From: Lentisphaeria bacterium
GTDB taxonomy: Bacteria; Verrucomicrobiota; Lentisphaeria; Victivallales; UBA1829
Direction: 5' to 3'
Assembly: GCA_017615635.1 (NCBI GenBank)
Contig: JAFZZR010000011.1
Location: forward strand, 1-37,509
Length of the DNA: 37,509 bases
Shown: positions 1 to 7,472 of the stretch, piece after piece
How the letters are laid out: every line of letters begins with the position of its first letter
Position numbering within the stretch: the stretch's first letter is position 1
The notes under the pieces: generated by a model
The model's input: only the letters and a program-made list of their open reading frames with translations
Database searches by the model: none
Told to the model about the DNA's origin: nothing
Translations under genes and position numbers: made by a program

Positions 1-106
1 ATCTCTGATAAGCTTCTCCATTTGATTTCCGAATATCAAGTTCATTTAACACATCTATCTGTCTGGTTCCTTGAAATACGAATCCTTGTGAAATTGAGTG
101 TGGCAT
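1..106 (-). CDS. N-terminal fragment of an unrecognised protein, cut by the left edge
   Basis: An ATG at 106 reading leftward is preceded by AAAGGAG seven bases upstream and opens a frame that stays open to the window edge (35 codons, beginning MPHSISQGFVFQGTRQIDVL). It lies directly behind a very good sigma-70 promoter (159-187), which supports it as a real gene. The visible residues contain no signal peptide and no motif I recognise, so no function is proposed. It is transcriptionally separate from the three-gene operon to its right, because a terminator (196-220) stands between them. Confidence 0.6.
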   Translation of the reverse strand, partial: MPHSISQGFVFQGTRQIDVLNELDIRKSNGEAYQR

Positions 107-158
107 GTTCAGACTCCTTTCGTATGTGGTTCTGTTGGATAAACACAATCTCAACCAT

Positions 159-187
159 AATATAACGCATTCTCCCCTTTTTGTCAA
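159..187 (-). promoter_or_regulatory. Sigma-70 promoter, near consensus
   Basis: Read on the minus strand there is a perfect -35 TTGACA (187-182), a 17-base spacer and a -10 TATATT (164-159). It points at the partial gene starting at 106, giving a leader of roughly 45 bases. Confidence 0.8.
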
Positions 188-195
188 CAGACGAA

Positions 196-220
196 CAAAA
201 AAATCCCGGCGGGCGGGATT
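196..220 (-). terminator. Rho-independent terminator of the leftward operon
   Basis: On the minus strand AATCCCG and CGGGATT form a 7-bp stem around a 5-base loop, followed directly by a T run. It sits 37 bases past the stop of the last small gene (258) and a few bases before the -35 of the next promoter. Confidence 0.75.
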
Positions 221-257
221 CGTCAGCCGGGATCGTCACGTCAGCGGAATTACCTTT

Positions 258-392
258 CTAAAGATCGAGGAAGCCCCGTATTGCCCGGATTCCCGCACAG
301 AAAAGTGCATAGAGGACAACGACAACGACGAAAACCGCCGCGCAGACCGCCAAAGTTCCGCCTGCAAGAATCCAACTGAAAAGACTGCTCAT
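258..392 (-). CDS. 44-residue single-span membrane protein
   Basis: ATG at 392 follows AAGGAG with a 6-base gap, and the Shine-Dalgarno overlaps the stop region of the upstream gene, 11 bases away. The product is 44 residues: a short polar N-terminus, one hydrophobic segment at about residues 7-33 rich in Val, Ala and Leu, then a basic tail with two Arg, so the C-terminus is probably cytoplasmic. It is the last gene of the operon that starts with the degenerate metallo-beta-lactamase-fold gene and is followed by a terminator. No family is recognised. Good ribosome-binding site, operon position and membrane character support it despite its size; toxin-like or complex-subunit roles are both possible. 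Confidence 0.6.
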   Translation of the reverse strand: MSSLFSWILAGGTLAVCAAVFVVVVVLYALFCAGIRAIRGFLDL

Positions 393-403
393 TTTTTACT
401 CCT

Positions 404-580
404 TTATCCGCAGATTGCACCTAAAATCAGAAGAACGACGACAATGACCGCAAGACTCCCCAGCAATGCGGGGAGGATTTTTCCCAGCACGTAAAATGTC
501 CCGATGAGGAATTTTCCTGCCAGCGAGAAAAATCCGATAGCGACAGCAATAAAGAACAATACGATGAGAGCGGCAGCCAT
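404..580 (-). CDS. 58-residue hydrophobic membrane protein
   Basis: The start is taken as ATG 580 because AAAGGAGG lies 7 bases upstream; a TTG at 586 in the same frame is too close to that site to be used. The protein is almost wholly hydrophobic, with two probable membrane segments (about residues 2-22 and 34-56) separated by a short loop with Gly, Lys and Pro. It begins two bases after the stop of the degenerate metallo-beta-lactamase-fold gene (583) and precedes the 44-residue membrane protein, so the three are very likely co-transcribed. I do not recognise a family. Confidence 0.6.
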   Translation of the reverse strand: MAAALIVLFFIAVAIGFFSLAGKFLIGTFYVLGKILPALLGSLAVIVVVLLILGAICG

Positions 581-582
581 AG

Positions 583-1200
583 TCAAGCCTCCTTTGCATC
601 AAGTTTTTTGGAAAGAGTTTCTCCCGGCGCATAAATTGCATTCCCGTGATAATTGCGGAAAAGCGAGCGCAGTTCCTGTTCGGAATTGTACACGGACTGG
701 ACTCTCCGGATCAATCGCAGCGGCATGGATTCCCGTATTGCGCAACGGTTCAGCAATACCAGATTGTCACAGTTCATCAGAGGTTCCGCGGAAGTTTCGT
801 TCAACTTTCCGTCAATGACGATCCCCGCCTTTCCGTCCGCTTCCACGATCAGATAAATCGGATCAACAGAATCGTAATGGATATGGAGCATGCGGATCTT
901 TACTCCATAGAGATTGATTTCCGCCGGGGGAAAGCAGTAGAGAACCGGAACATCATGTAACTTCATGTTGCATTGCACGATGAAACTGGACAGAACGGGG
1001 ATATGATGTTTTTTTGCAAACAGCTCCACATTCCGGGAACGATTGATGTGTTCGGAGGTTAGCACCAGTCCGATAAGCGGGATATCTTTATGAAGATATG
1101 CCTTTTCCATTTCCTCCAGAGTCCCCCCGCCGTTGACGGCGATGTTTCCACGGGGCGAGCCGATCAGAACGCCTCCGAACCGATTGACGGTCAAATTCAT
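583..1200 (-). CDS. Metallo-beta-lactamase-fold protein, YycJ/WalJ-like, with degenerate metal site
   Basis: The 205-residue frame follows the order of the YycJ/WalJ metallo-beta-lactamase family: an N-terminal GSPRGNIAVNGGG (family GSsGNa...LiDaG), LTSEHINR at about 47-54 (family iTHEHSDH), AKKHHIPV at about 62-69, YDSVDP at about 109-114 (family HDAxDP) and IVIDGKLN near 130. The HxHxDH motif keeps only its second His (H51); the others are Ser, Asn and Arg, and the upstream Asp is Asn. Asp130 is retained. A hydrolase of this site chemistry is therefore unlikely, and a binding or regulatory role is inferred. ATG 1200 is chosen because AAAGGAG lies 8 bases upstream; an in-frame ATG at 1233 lacks such a site. 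The gene leads an operon with two small membrane proteins. Confidence 0.65.
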   Translation of the reverse strand: MNLTVNRFGGVLIGSPRGNIAVNGGGTLEEMEKAYLHKDIPLIGLVLTSEHINRSRNVELFAKKHHIPVLSSFIVQCNMKLHDVPVLYCFPPAEINLYGVKIRMLHIHYDSVDPIYLIVEADGKAGIVIDGKLNETSAEPLMNCDNLVLLNRCAIRESMPLRLIRRVQSVYNSEQELRSLFRNYHGNAIYAPGETLSKKLDAKEA

Positions 1201-1563
1201 GACACACACTCCTTTCCGCTCTGCGCGGTTCATGGTTGATGAGAATATGTTTTCCTATAACTTTTCCGGCGAGGAAGTAAACTGCTCCGAGTTTTTTTTT
1301 GTTGAAATGAGGTGTTTACTTTTATTGTCTCCCGGTTACTGTAGCAAACACCGAATTCAAATATTGCCGAAGAATATATATGGACTATATGAAAACAGAA
1401 GAAGCATATCGGAGCAGATGGTGGAGCCAAAAACTTCAGGGTCTGCCTCTTGATGAAAACATTCCTTCCGGACATTGAAATTTCTCTGGCTGGAATATGG
1501 CAGTCTCGGTTTTCCGCAGGCAAAAATCATACAAACCGTAAACAAATACAGGAGGAACACGGA
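1201..1563. other. Divergent intergenic region
   Basis: This A+T-rich stretch separates the leftward operon (start 1200) from the rightward sigma-like gene (start 1564). It holds a possible leftward promoter (1254-1281) and a possible rightward one, TTGCCG at 1364-1369, 16 bases, TATATG at 1386-1391. A 29-codon frame at 1389-1478 lacks a ribosome-binding site and is not called. No RNA gene or strong inverted repeat was seen. Confidence 0.5.
1254..1281 (-). promoter_or_regulatory. Possible promoter for the leftward three-gene operon
   Basis: On the minus strand TTTACT (1281-1276), a 16-base spacer and TATAGG (1259-1254) lie about 55 bases before the start at 1200. The match is only moderate. 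Confidence 0.35.
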
Positions 1564-1935
1564 ATGTTGAACGAGGAACAGAAAAAATTGTATCGCAGCG
1601 CGGCCCATCTGCTTTCCGGAGAATATGTCCAGTATTATGTAAAGAAATATCCGAAAAGGAATGTAAGCCGTGTCGCCCACAGCGGTCTGGCGACCGCATG
1701 CAGAAAATTCGATCCTGCGAAGGGGTATTCTTTTCTCAGATACGCGGAGTTCTTTATCCATTATTATTTAAAGCGGTATGAGTTTACCGTCATTCCGCCG
1801 GAAGAGAAAGATCCGTATACGCGATTCCATCACGAACTGCTCCGCACGAGGAAACCGAAACACCCTTCGATAAGAGAACTGATTCAAAAAGCAACAGAAT
1901 CCTCCGGGGAGACGCCCGAGTCGCCGGAAAAATAA
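1564..1935 (+). CDS. Stand-alone sigma-70 region-2-like protein
   Basis: ATG 1564 follows AGGAGG by 8 bases. The 123-residue product carries at about residues 33-72 the signature of sigma-70 regions 2.2-2.3: SGLATACRKFDPAKGYSFLR followed by YAEFFIHYYLKR, matching family GLxxAvxkFDpxkGxxFxTYAxxxIxxxixR. The preceding residues are compatible with region 2.1. It is far shorter than a sigma factor: there is no region 3 or 4, and the last 50 residues are polar and low in recognisable structure. The core-binding helix could in principle still contact the RNA polymerase clamp, so an alternative, decoy or phage-type factor is possible; a decayed sigma gene is the other reading. It stands alone between the divergent region and the repeat protein. 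Confidence 0.6.
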   Translation: MLNEEQKKLYRSAAHLLSGEYVQYYVKKYPKRNVSRVAHSGLATACRKFDPAKGYSFLRYAEFFIHYYLKRYEFTVIPPEEKDPYTRFHHELLRTRKPKHPSIRELIQKATESSGETPESPEK

Positions 1936-1976
1936 TGGAACGGCAAAGCTGTTTTATATAAAAAATGGAATACGTG

Positions 1977-2004
1977 TTTACAATATTCCCGTTTCTGTTA
2001 TTGA
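1977..2004 (+). promoter_or_regulatory. Possible promoter upstream of the repeat protein
   Basis: TTTACA (1977-1982), 16 bases, TATTGA (1999-2004). It would give a leader of more than 200 bases, and an orphan AGGAGG at 2135-2140 has no start codon at a normal distance, so the assignment is weak. Confidence 0.3.
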
Positions 2005-2224
2005 AACAACATTACATCTCGGCCCCCGGACTGCATTTCCGCCCCGGAGAGTATGTGTTCTTTGAAAATTAAAGAGTTTTACAGATCATCTCACCCGTTT
2101 TGTCATTCTCACAAGATTTCAGAAAAAAACAAGCAGGAGGATATCTTATCATAAACGAATGATCTTTTTGAGTTGGCGGAGCAATACAGGAACAACAGAC
2201 TTTTACCAGGAAAGGAAAGAGAAA

Positions 2225-3625
2225 ATGGAGAAACATCCTATTTATTATTCTGAAAGCGGGAATTGGTGTGTGCTGCTGCAATTTCACCCCGAATTCGCAG
2301 ACAACTGCTACTTTCGGTTTGATGGTGACGAGTGGAGTGCGCTTCTGAGAGGCCAGCCGCAGTTCGCGGACAAGTGTGCCTGGTACAAGCTGCGCGGATA
2401 CGACTGGTCTCATCTTTTGCAGAAACAGCCTCAATTCGCAGACAAGTGTAACTGGAATACGCTGAACGGAAGCAACTGGTCGAAACTTTTACAGGAACAG
2501 CCCCAGTTCGCTGATAAGTGTGACTGGAACAAGCTGGACGGATACAACTGGTCCAACCTTTTGCAGAAGCATCCGCAGTTTGCCGACAAGTGTGAGTGGA
2601 ACAAGCTGAACGGAAGCAACTGGTCTGAACTTTTGAAGGAACAGCCTCAGTTCGCCGACAAATGCAATTGGGAAATGATCACCGAAAATGATCTTGCCAG
2701 TCTTCTGTACAAACAGCCGCAATTCGTGGACAAATGTGACTGGAATAAACTGCCCCTCTGGATCTCGGCGGAGCTTGCGGACAGGAATCCTCAATTCGCC
2801 GCCCAGTGCAATTGGGACCGTTTTGATGTCAGCAGCTGGTACTGGCTCCTGTTAAGCGACCCTCAGTTTGCCGACAAGTGCCCGTGGGAAAAGATAAGTA
2901 ATGAAATGCTCGTCTCTCTCCTGCAGGAACGGCCCCAGTTCGCCGACAAATGCGACTGGGAAAAAGTTTCGACAGACGAATGGAAGGAGCTTTTAAGGTG
3001 TCAGCCCCGGTTTGCCGATAAATGTCCGTGGGAAAAAATGAAGGACCTTGACGGCAAAGCGTGGGTAGAGCTTTTGACCAGTCAGCCGCAGTTTGCCGAC
3101 AAGTGCCCGTGGGAAAAACTGGAAGACCTTGACGGCAAAGCGTGGGTAGATTTTTTGACAAAACAGCCGCAGTTTGCCGATAAATGCCCGTGGCAAATGA
3201 TGAAGCGGCTCGGAGGCAGAACGTGGTCGGATCTTTTGTCCGTTCAACCGCAGTTCGCGGATAGATGTCCGTGGGCCAGAGTCAGGAAACTCAACGGCAG
3301 CCGGTGGGCCTGGCTTCTGGGGTGTCAGCCTCAGTTCGCCGACAAATGTCCGTGGGAGAAACTGGATGGCTGGGCATGGAGTTATCTTCTTGCAAAACAG
3401 CCCCAATTTGCCGACAGGTGTCCGTGGGAGAAACTGGAAGGCTTCTCATGGTGTCGCCTTCTGAAAAAACAGCCTCAGTTCGCCGACAAATGCCAGTGGG
3501 ATAAACTGGACGGCTGTTCCTGGGGCTGGCTTCTGAAGGCTCAGCCGCAATTCGCCGACAGATGTAACTGGCGGGAAATGAACAGCTGGTTTTGGGTAAA
3601 GTCAACCGACAACTGGTGGCAATAA
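2225..3625 (+). CDS. Tandem Cys/Trp repeat protein (18 units of about 24 residues)
   Basis: The 466-residue product is almost entirely 18 tandem units. Each runs approximately QFADKCxWxKLxGxxWxxLL followed by a short K/QxQP linker; 24 residues is usual and 27 occurs in units 11 to 14. The Cys and the first aromatic are near invariant. The pattern of two short amphipathic segments per unit suggests an alpha solenoid, hence a binding scaffold, but this is inference. There is no signal peptide or membrane segment, so it should be cytoplasmic. Start 2225 is preferred because AGGAAAGAG lies just upstream and MEKHPIYY precedes the first unit directly; an in-frame ATG at 2159 sits 18 bases from its nearest AGGAGG. 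I cannot assign a function. Confidence 0.8.
   Translation: MEKHPIYYSESGNWCVLLQFHPEFADNCYFRFDGDEWSALLRGQPQFADKCAWYKLRGYDWSHLLQKQPQFADKCNWNTLNGSNWSKLLQEQPQFADKCDWNKLDGYNWSNLLQKHPQFADKCEWNKLNGSNWSELLKEQPQFADKCNWEMITENDLASLLYKQPQFVDKCDWNKLPLWISAELADRNPQFAAQCNWDRFDVSSWYWLLLSDPQFADKCPWEKISNEMLVSLLQERPQFADKCDWEKVSTDEWKELLRCQPRFADKCPWEKMKDLDGKAWVELLTSQPQFADKCPWEKLEDLDGKAWVDFLTKQPQFADKCPWQMMKRLGGRTWSDLLSVQPQFADRCPWARVRKLNGSRWAWLLGCQPQFADKCPWEKLDGWAWSYLLAKQPQFADRCPWEKLEGFSWCRLLKKQPQFADKCQWDKLDGCSWGWLLKAQPQFADRCNWREMNSWFWVKSTDNWWQ
2291..3622 (+). repeat. In-frame tandem repeat array, 72-81 base period
   Basis: Eighteen coding repeats, period 72 bases for most and 81 bases for units 11-14. Units 11 and 12 share a 26-base identical block starting at 3044 and again at 3125, which indicates recent duplication by slippage or unequal crossing over. 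Confidence 0.85.
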
Positions 3626-3738
3626 TCATGTTCCGGACTGTCCGTCTTTGTTCTGATTCCTTATATTTTTTTTAAGCGGTCATTTATTGCAACGGAACAA
3701 GACAAATCGTCAAAGATTTTTGAAGGAGCAAGCGAAAA

Positions 3739-4335
3739 ATGCAGAAAGAACTCAAATTCACCTTATCCGGAAAGAATTTTTCCGGATCGCCCGTAAAGCT
3801 GGAACGGGAGAAGATTTACGGTCGCAGCGAAACCATCGCGACTGATCGAAACGGAAACGAATGCGTATGTGCAAGCCTTGATCCGGAAGGAACGCTGATC
3901 ATTCCGGCGGGCGCAGTGAAACCGGGATTGCTGAGCGATTCCGGAGAATGGATCGAAAAGAACACTCTCTGCGTTGTCGATGAGAACGGGCAGACCCCAC
4001 AGCGGGTCATGTCTTCGTTCGAAGGCGAAATTGCTTTGTCAGAGGTCGCAACTCTGGAGGAATTCGTCGATCATATCTGGAAAGCTGTTTATATGCTCGA
4101 CATCCCTGAACTTGCCTCACTGATCGGAGATACGATCCGCCGTTTCCCTTTCAGTTACCGCGGAGGTTTTTCGGAGGATGACGGCTTCCTGCTTGCCGCC
4201 AACGGTAAATGCTGGCTGTTCGCCGGGGAAGGCGTTGATTTCCCCTTTATCGGGATTTCCGAAGAGGGCGTTCTGGACGATCCGGAAGCGGCGGAATCCG
4301 AGGAATCCGAGGATATTGACTTTGATATGATGTAA
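3739..4335 (+). CDS. Unknown protein, first gene of the ligase-helicase cassette
   Basis: ATG 3739 follows AAGGAG by 10 bases. The 198-residue product has a probable beta-rich N-terminal half (about residues 20-90) with the segment KIYGRSETIATDRNGNEC and a Gly/Pro-rich LIIPAGAVKPG. A more helical centre follows (EEFVDHIWKAVYMLDIPELA), and the tail after about residue 175 is strongly acidic, rich in Glu, Asp and Ser. The acidic tail could mimic nucleic acid or be a flexible partner-binding arm; that is inference. No catalytic motif is visible. It lies 14 bases before the next unknown gene and shares its direction with the ligase, DUF932-like and helicase genes, so a shared function is likely. 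Confidence 0.75.
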   Translation: MQKELKFTLSGKNFSGSPVKLEREKIYGRSETIATDRNGNECVCASLDPEGTLIIPAGAVKPGLLSDSGEWIEKNTLCVVDENGQTPQRVMSSFEGEIALSEVATLEEFVDHIWKAVYMLDIPELASLIGDTIRRFPFSYRGGFSEDDGFLLAANGKCWLFAGEGVDFPFIGISEEGVLDDPEAAESEESEDIDFDMM

Positions 4336-4349
4336 CAGGAGGACTGAAA

Positions 4350-5048
4350 ATGCGTACCATCCATCTATCCAATGAAAAGAAACGCGACGCCCAGGTCGGT
4401 TTTGAACTGAACCGCAGGAAGTCGAAATTCCGCTCCGTCACTGCGGACGGAAACGTTCCGGTCAATTGCCGTATCCTGAAATCGACCCGGGCAACGGAAC
4501 CTGATGCACTGCTGAAACAGTTCGACAATCTTTCCGATGCGATCATCCAAAACGATCCGGAAATCGACATGGAACAGGTTGGCCGAAAACTGGCGGATCT
4601 GCAGAAGGTGTACCTTGACGGAGAGGGAAAACCGGCGAAATCCGTAACGCTGACAGAACATCTTTATGCTGTCGATGGGACGGAGAGAGGAAGTCGCCCG
4701 GCAACCGTCACGCAGGCGAACATCGCGGTGGAAACAGTGCCGGTCCGCTGGACAGGCAAGATATTTCCGCGGGCGCAGGCAATACGCCGATTTGTGTTCG
4801 GAAGGAGTTACCAGCTGCGCCATGTCAACGGCCTGACCTTTGATTTTCTCTACGAAATGGCGAAGAAACTTGCCGAGTCCGACTCCATGCTTCTGCTTGG
4901 AGGCGGGACAAAAGGAAACGAACCGCTGATCCTTTCCAACAACGGGACACCTTATCGCGCCTTTTTGGAAGGGCGCGTGAGGGACAATTCATATGTTTTG
5001 CTTATGCACCTCACAAATCTTGAGTTGAAGGAGATTGCTCATGAATGA
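4350..5048 (+). CDS. Unknown protein, second gene of the ligase-helicase cassette
   Basis: ATG 4350 has AGGAGG 7 bases upstream. The 232-residue protein has a basic N-terminus (NEKKRDAQVGFELNRRKSKF), a middle helical section with acidic residues (about 50-90), and a C-terminal half beginning near 125 with TGKIFPRAQAIRRFVFGRSY, then LLLGGGTKGNEPLILSNNG. I recognise no domain and no enzyme motif. Its last eight bases overlap the start of the ATP-dependent ligase gene (5041), which implies translational coupling and probably a stoichiometric relation to the ligase. A DNA-binding accessory factor would fit the basic N-terminus but is not shown by the sequence. Confidence 0.75.
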   Translation: MRTIHLSNEKKRDAQVGFELNRRKSKFRSVTADGNVPVNCRILKSTRATEPDALLKQFDNLSDAIIQNDPEIDMEQVGRKLADLQKVYLDGEGKPAKSVTLTEHLYAVDGTERGSRPATVTQANIAVETVPVRWTGKIFPRAQAIRRFVFGRSYQLRHVNGLTFDFLYEMAKKLAESDSMLLLGGGTKGNEPLILSNNGTPYRAFLEGRVRDNSYVLLMHLTNLELKEIAHE

Positions 5049-6402
5049 TTCCAAAGAGTATCAGCAGATTGCCGTGAATTACAAACGCCGGATTTCTGGC
5101 GGCTTCATGCTGGTTGAACCGGCCAGGATTCACAATCGGCTATCCGGAGAGGATTTCTGCGTCACCCGGAAAATTGACGGACTCATGCAGTGCGTATTCT
5201 GGAAGGACGGCACGGCATTCATGGTGGGAAGCGGCGGTGCAGTTATGACCGGGCTTCCATGTCTGGACGAGTTCGCGGAATGTGCGAAGAAAGCCGGGCT
5301 GGATTCCGCCGTCATCGCAGCGGAACTCTATTACCCGCTTGACGGCGGGCGTTCCCGCTGTCACGATGTCCTGCGCGTACTGCCGACAGAGGAAAAGGTG
5401 AAACTCAAGCTCGCCCCGTTCGATCTTCTGGAGCGCAACGGCGAACCATACAAGGCCGTTCATTACAAGGAAACACACAAAGAGCTGCGCCGTCTTTTCT
5501 CCGGTCAGATGATACATCCGGTAGAAATGCGTTCCGCCCGAAGCAGGGAAGAAGTGGAGGCTATCTTCGACGAATGGGTGGTCGAACAAGGCGCGGAAGG
5601 ATTGGTCGTTCACTCCGAGTCGCCGATCATCTGGAAAGTGAAACCTCGTCATACAATCGATGCGGTGGTCGTCGGCTATACGGCAACGGACCAGGGAATA
5701 CGTGATCTTCTGTTTGCCGTTCGCCGGGAAGACGGCAGATTCCAGGCATTTGCTACAGGGTCCAACGGATTGACTGCGGAACAGAGAATTCCTCTCATGG
5801 AAACATTGAAGGAGGATGCGGCAGAGTCGCAATACATCCGCACCGATTCCGAAAACAATGCGTTTCAGATGGTGTGTCCCAAGCTGGTTTTTGAAATCAG
5901 CGTCAACGAGCTCATCTCGGAAAGCAATGCCGGAAAGATCAAGCTGAATCCGCTTCTTGAATTCGATCAGGGAAAAGGATGGCTTTCCTGCGGCAGCACG
6001 CCGGGCGTTTCAGCACTGGCTCCGGCAGTCGTCCGGCTTCGCGAAGATAAAACACCGGTATATGAAGACATCCGTGTATCCCAGCTTTCGGATATCTGCC
6101 CGTTTGCCGAAAAAAAGGTAGGCGACGGTCCCCTTCCGGCAAGTACACTTCTGGACAGAAAAGTGTTCCGCAAGATTTCAGGTGAAAAAGTGATGATCCA
6201 GAAATTCCTGATCTGGAAAACCAATAAGGAGCAGAGCGGAAAATTCCCCGCGTATGTTTTCTACTATACGGATTACAGTTCCGGTCGCAAGGAATTTCTC
6301 AAACGGGATCTGCGTATTTCGGAGAGCGAGCAGCAGATCCGTACGATCATGGAAGATTTTATCAGCAGCAACATCAAGAAAGGATGGCAGGAGGCGATTT
6401 GA
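5041..6402 (+). CDS. ATP-dependent DNA ligase-like nucleotidyltransferase
   Basis: The 453-residue protein shows the covalent nucleotidyltransferase order: motif I KIDG with the AMP-accepting Lys at about 44, AELYYP as motif III/IIIa neighbourhood, FDLLE, motif IV EGLVVH at about 186-191 and motif V WKVKPRHTIDAVVVGY at about 198-213. An OB-like section follows (FATGSNGLTAEQR, then VCPKLVFEISVNEL), typical of ATP-dependent DNA ligases rather than RNA ligases. About 130 C-terminal residues beyond this are unassigned. It should seal nicked duplex DNA using ATP, in the cytoplasm, alongside the housekeeping NAD-dependent ligase not seen here. ATG 5041 is chosen because AAGGAG lies 7 bases upstream. 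It overlaps the preceding gene by 8 bases, and its TGA overlaps the next ATG. Confidence 0.8.
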   Translation: MNDSKEYQQIAVNYKRRISGGFMLVEPARIHNRLSGEDFCVTRKIDGLMQCVFWKDGTAFMVGSGGAVMTGLPCLDEFAECAKKAGLDSAVIAAELYYPLDGGRSRCHDVLRVLPTEEKVKLKLAPFDLLERNGEPYKAVHYKETHKELRRLFSGQMIHPVEMRSARSREEVEAIFDEWVVEQGAEGLVVHSESPIIWKVKPRHTIDAVVVGYTATDQGIRDLLFAVRREDGRFQAFATGSNGLTAEQRIPLMETLKEDAAESQYIRTDSENNAFQMVCPKLVFEISVNELISESNAGKIKLNPLLEFDQGKGWLSCGSTPGVSALAPAVVRLREDKTPVYEDIRVSQLSDICPFAEKKVGDGPLPASTLLDRKVFRKISGEKVMIQKFLIWKTNKEQSGKFPAYVFYYTDYSSGRKEFLKRDLRISESEQQIRTIMEDFISSNIKKGWQEAI

Positions 6403-7472
6403 TGGAAGATATCTTGAAAAACAAAAAAGAGGTGGTCGATTTTGGAAGTTTTATTCGCCGATTCGAGTTTGAAACTGTCGAACTGCGCGAAATGGAACCC
6501 ATTACTGTTGACGGAAGCATCGGCGGCGTCCGCATCGGAAATAATGCTTTTTTCGTGACAAAACGTTTCATGAAGACGATGATGTCTTTATTCGGCTTTG
6601 CCGAGTCATTATTTCAATATTTCTCGCCGGAAGAGTTGTTCAGCAGGATCATCGAACGCAAAAAAGAGACGGCTCTGCGGCTTTGCATCGACAGGAAACG
6701 GATGCAGGTCAACGGAGTGAGTGATGCCACCAACGAGATACTTCCGATGACAAATGTCTGCCGTATCGTCAGGGAAGACCCGCGGCTTACGGAGATCCGT
6801 TATGATCCGGAAACCACTCTGATGGAATCCGCACTGGAACTGGATGACGAATGGGAAATCAGCAAAGACAGCAAGTATGGAAATCTTCTCTATTTTTCAT
6901 ATCCGGTCGATCAGTGCCAGACTCCGACAATCGCACTCGGATTGATCCGCATGGTCTGCACAAACGGTTTGATCGCCCGCAAAAAGTGTTTTGAAACGGA
7001 TCTCGTGATAGAGAAAAATCATGGCCGTCATCTTCAGCAGTTGTTGAAATGTTTTAACAATCGAAATGGTTTTGACGCTCTGCGGGAACGGATGCAGATT
7101 GCTCAGAATACCAAAGCAAGCGTGAATGAATTTCTCGGAGTGGTCAATACGATGAAATCATACATCAAGAACCACGTTCCCTTTGTTGAGAGACTGCATG
7201 ACATCGCCGGACATCCGGAAAATCAGTATGGGCAGACCCGGCTGGAAAACATCCGCTCGCGGCATCGCAGTGAACTCCCGACACAGGCAAGCGTCATGGA
7301 TCTGCTCAACGTGCTGACAGAGACCGCAACTCATTTCCTGCCGGACAAACACCTTCAGATCTGTGCCTATGCAACAAATCTGCTGGCGAATGAGTTCGAT
7401 CTTGAGGAACTTGCCAAAAACAAGCGTCCCTCGCAGGACTTTTATCTGAAAGGTCTTCCTCATGGAGATTGA
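6402..7472 (+). CDS. DUF932-like (phage/plasmid-type) protein
   Basis: ATG 6402 is embedded in the ligase stop (TGATG) and has AGGAGG upstream. The 356-residue product resembles the DUF932 family of phage and plasmid proteins: a central region with ALGLIRMVCTNGLIARKK at about 170-190 matches the family's conserved 'CtNGl' segment, followed by a basic helical stretch with multiple Arg and Asn and a long helical C-terminus. DUF932 proteins are usually found on mobile elements near replication or recombination genes; their activity is not settled as far as I know. Its position between a DNA ligase and a helicase makes a DNA transaction role likely. The match is by eye and only the central segment is diagnostic. 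Confidence 0.6.
   Translation: MEDILKNKKEVVDFGSFIRRFEFETVELREMEPITVDGSIGGVRIGNNAFFVTKRFMKTMMSLFGFAESLFQYFSPEELFSRIIERKKETALRLCIDRKRMQVNGVSDATNEILPMTNVCRIVREDPRLTEIRYDPETTLMESALELDDEWEISKDSKYGNLLYFSYPVDQCQTPTIALGLIRMVCTNGLIARKKCFETDLVIEKNHGRHLQQLLKCFNNRNGFDALRERMQIAQNTKASVNEFLGVVNTMKSYIKNHVPFVERLHDIAGHPENQYGQTRLENIRSRHRSELPTQASVMDLLNVLTETATHFLPDKHLQICAYATNLLANEFDLEELAKNKRPSQDFYLKGLPHGD

Noticed and set aside
1389-1478. 29-codon small frame in the divergent region
   Set aside because: No ribosome-binding site, and its start overlaps a possible -10 element.
2159-2224. Longer start for the repeat protein
   Set aside because: The nearest AGGAGG is 18 bases away, and the added residues do not resemble the repeats; ATG 2225 is better placed.
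2291-3622. Regular repeats that could be taken for a CRISPR array
   Set aside because: The repeats are in-frame, coding, of 72-81 base period with no unique spacers, and there are no cas genes.
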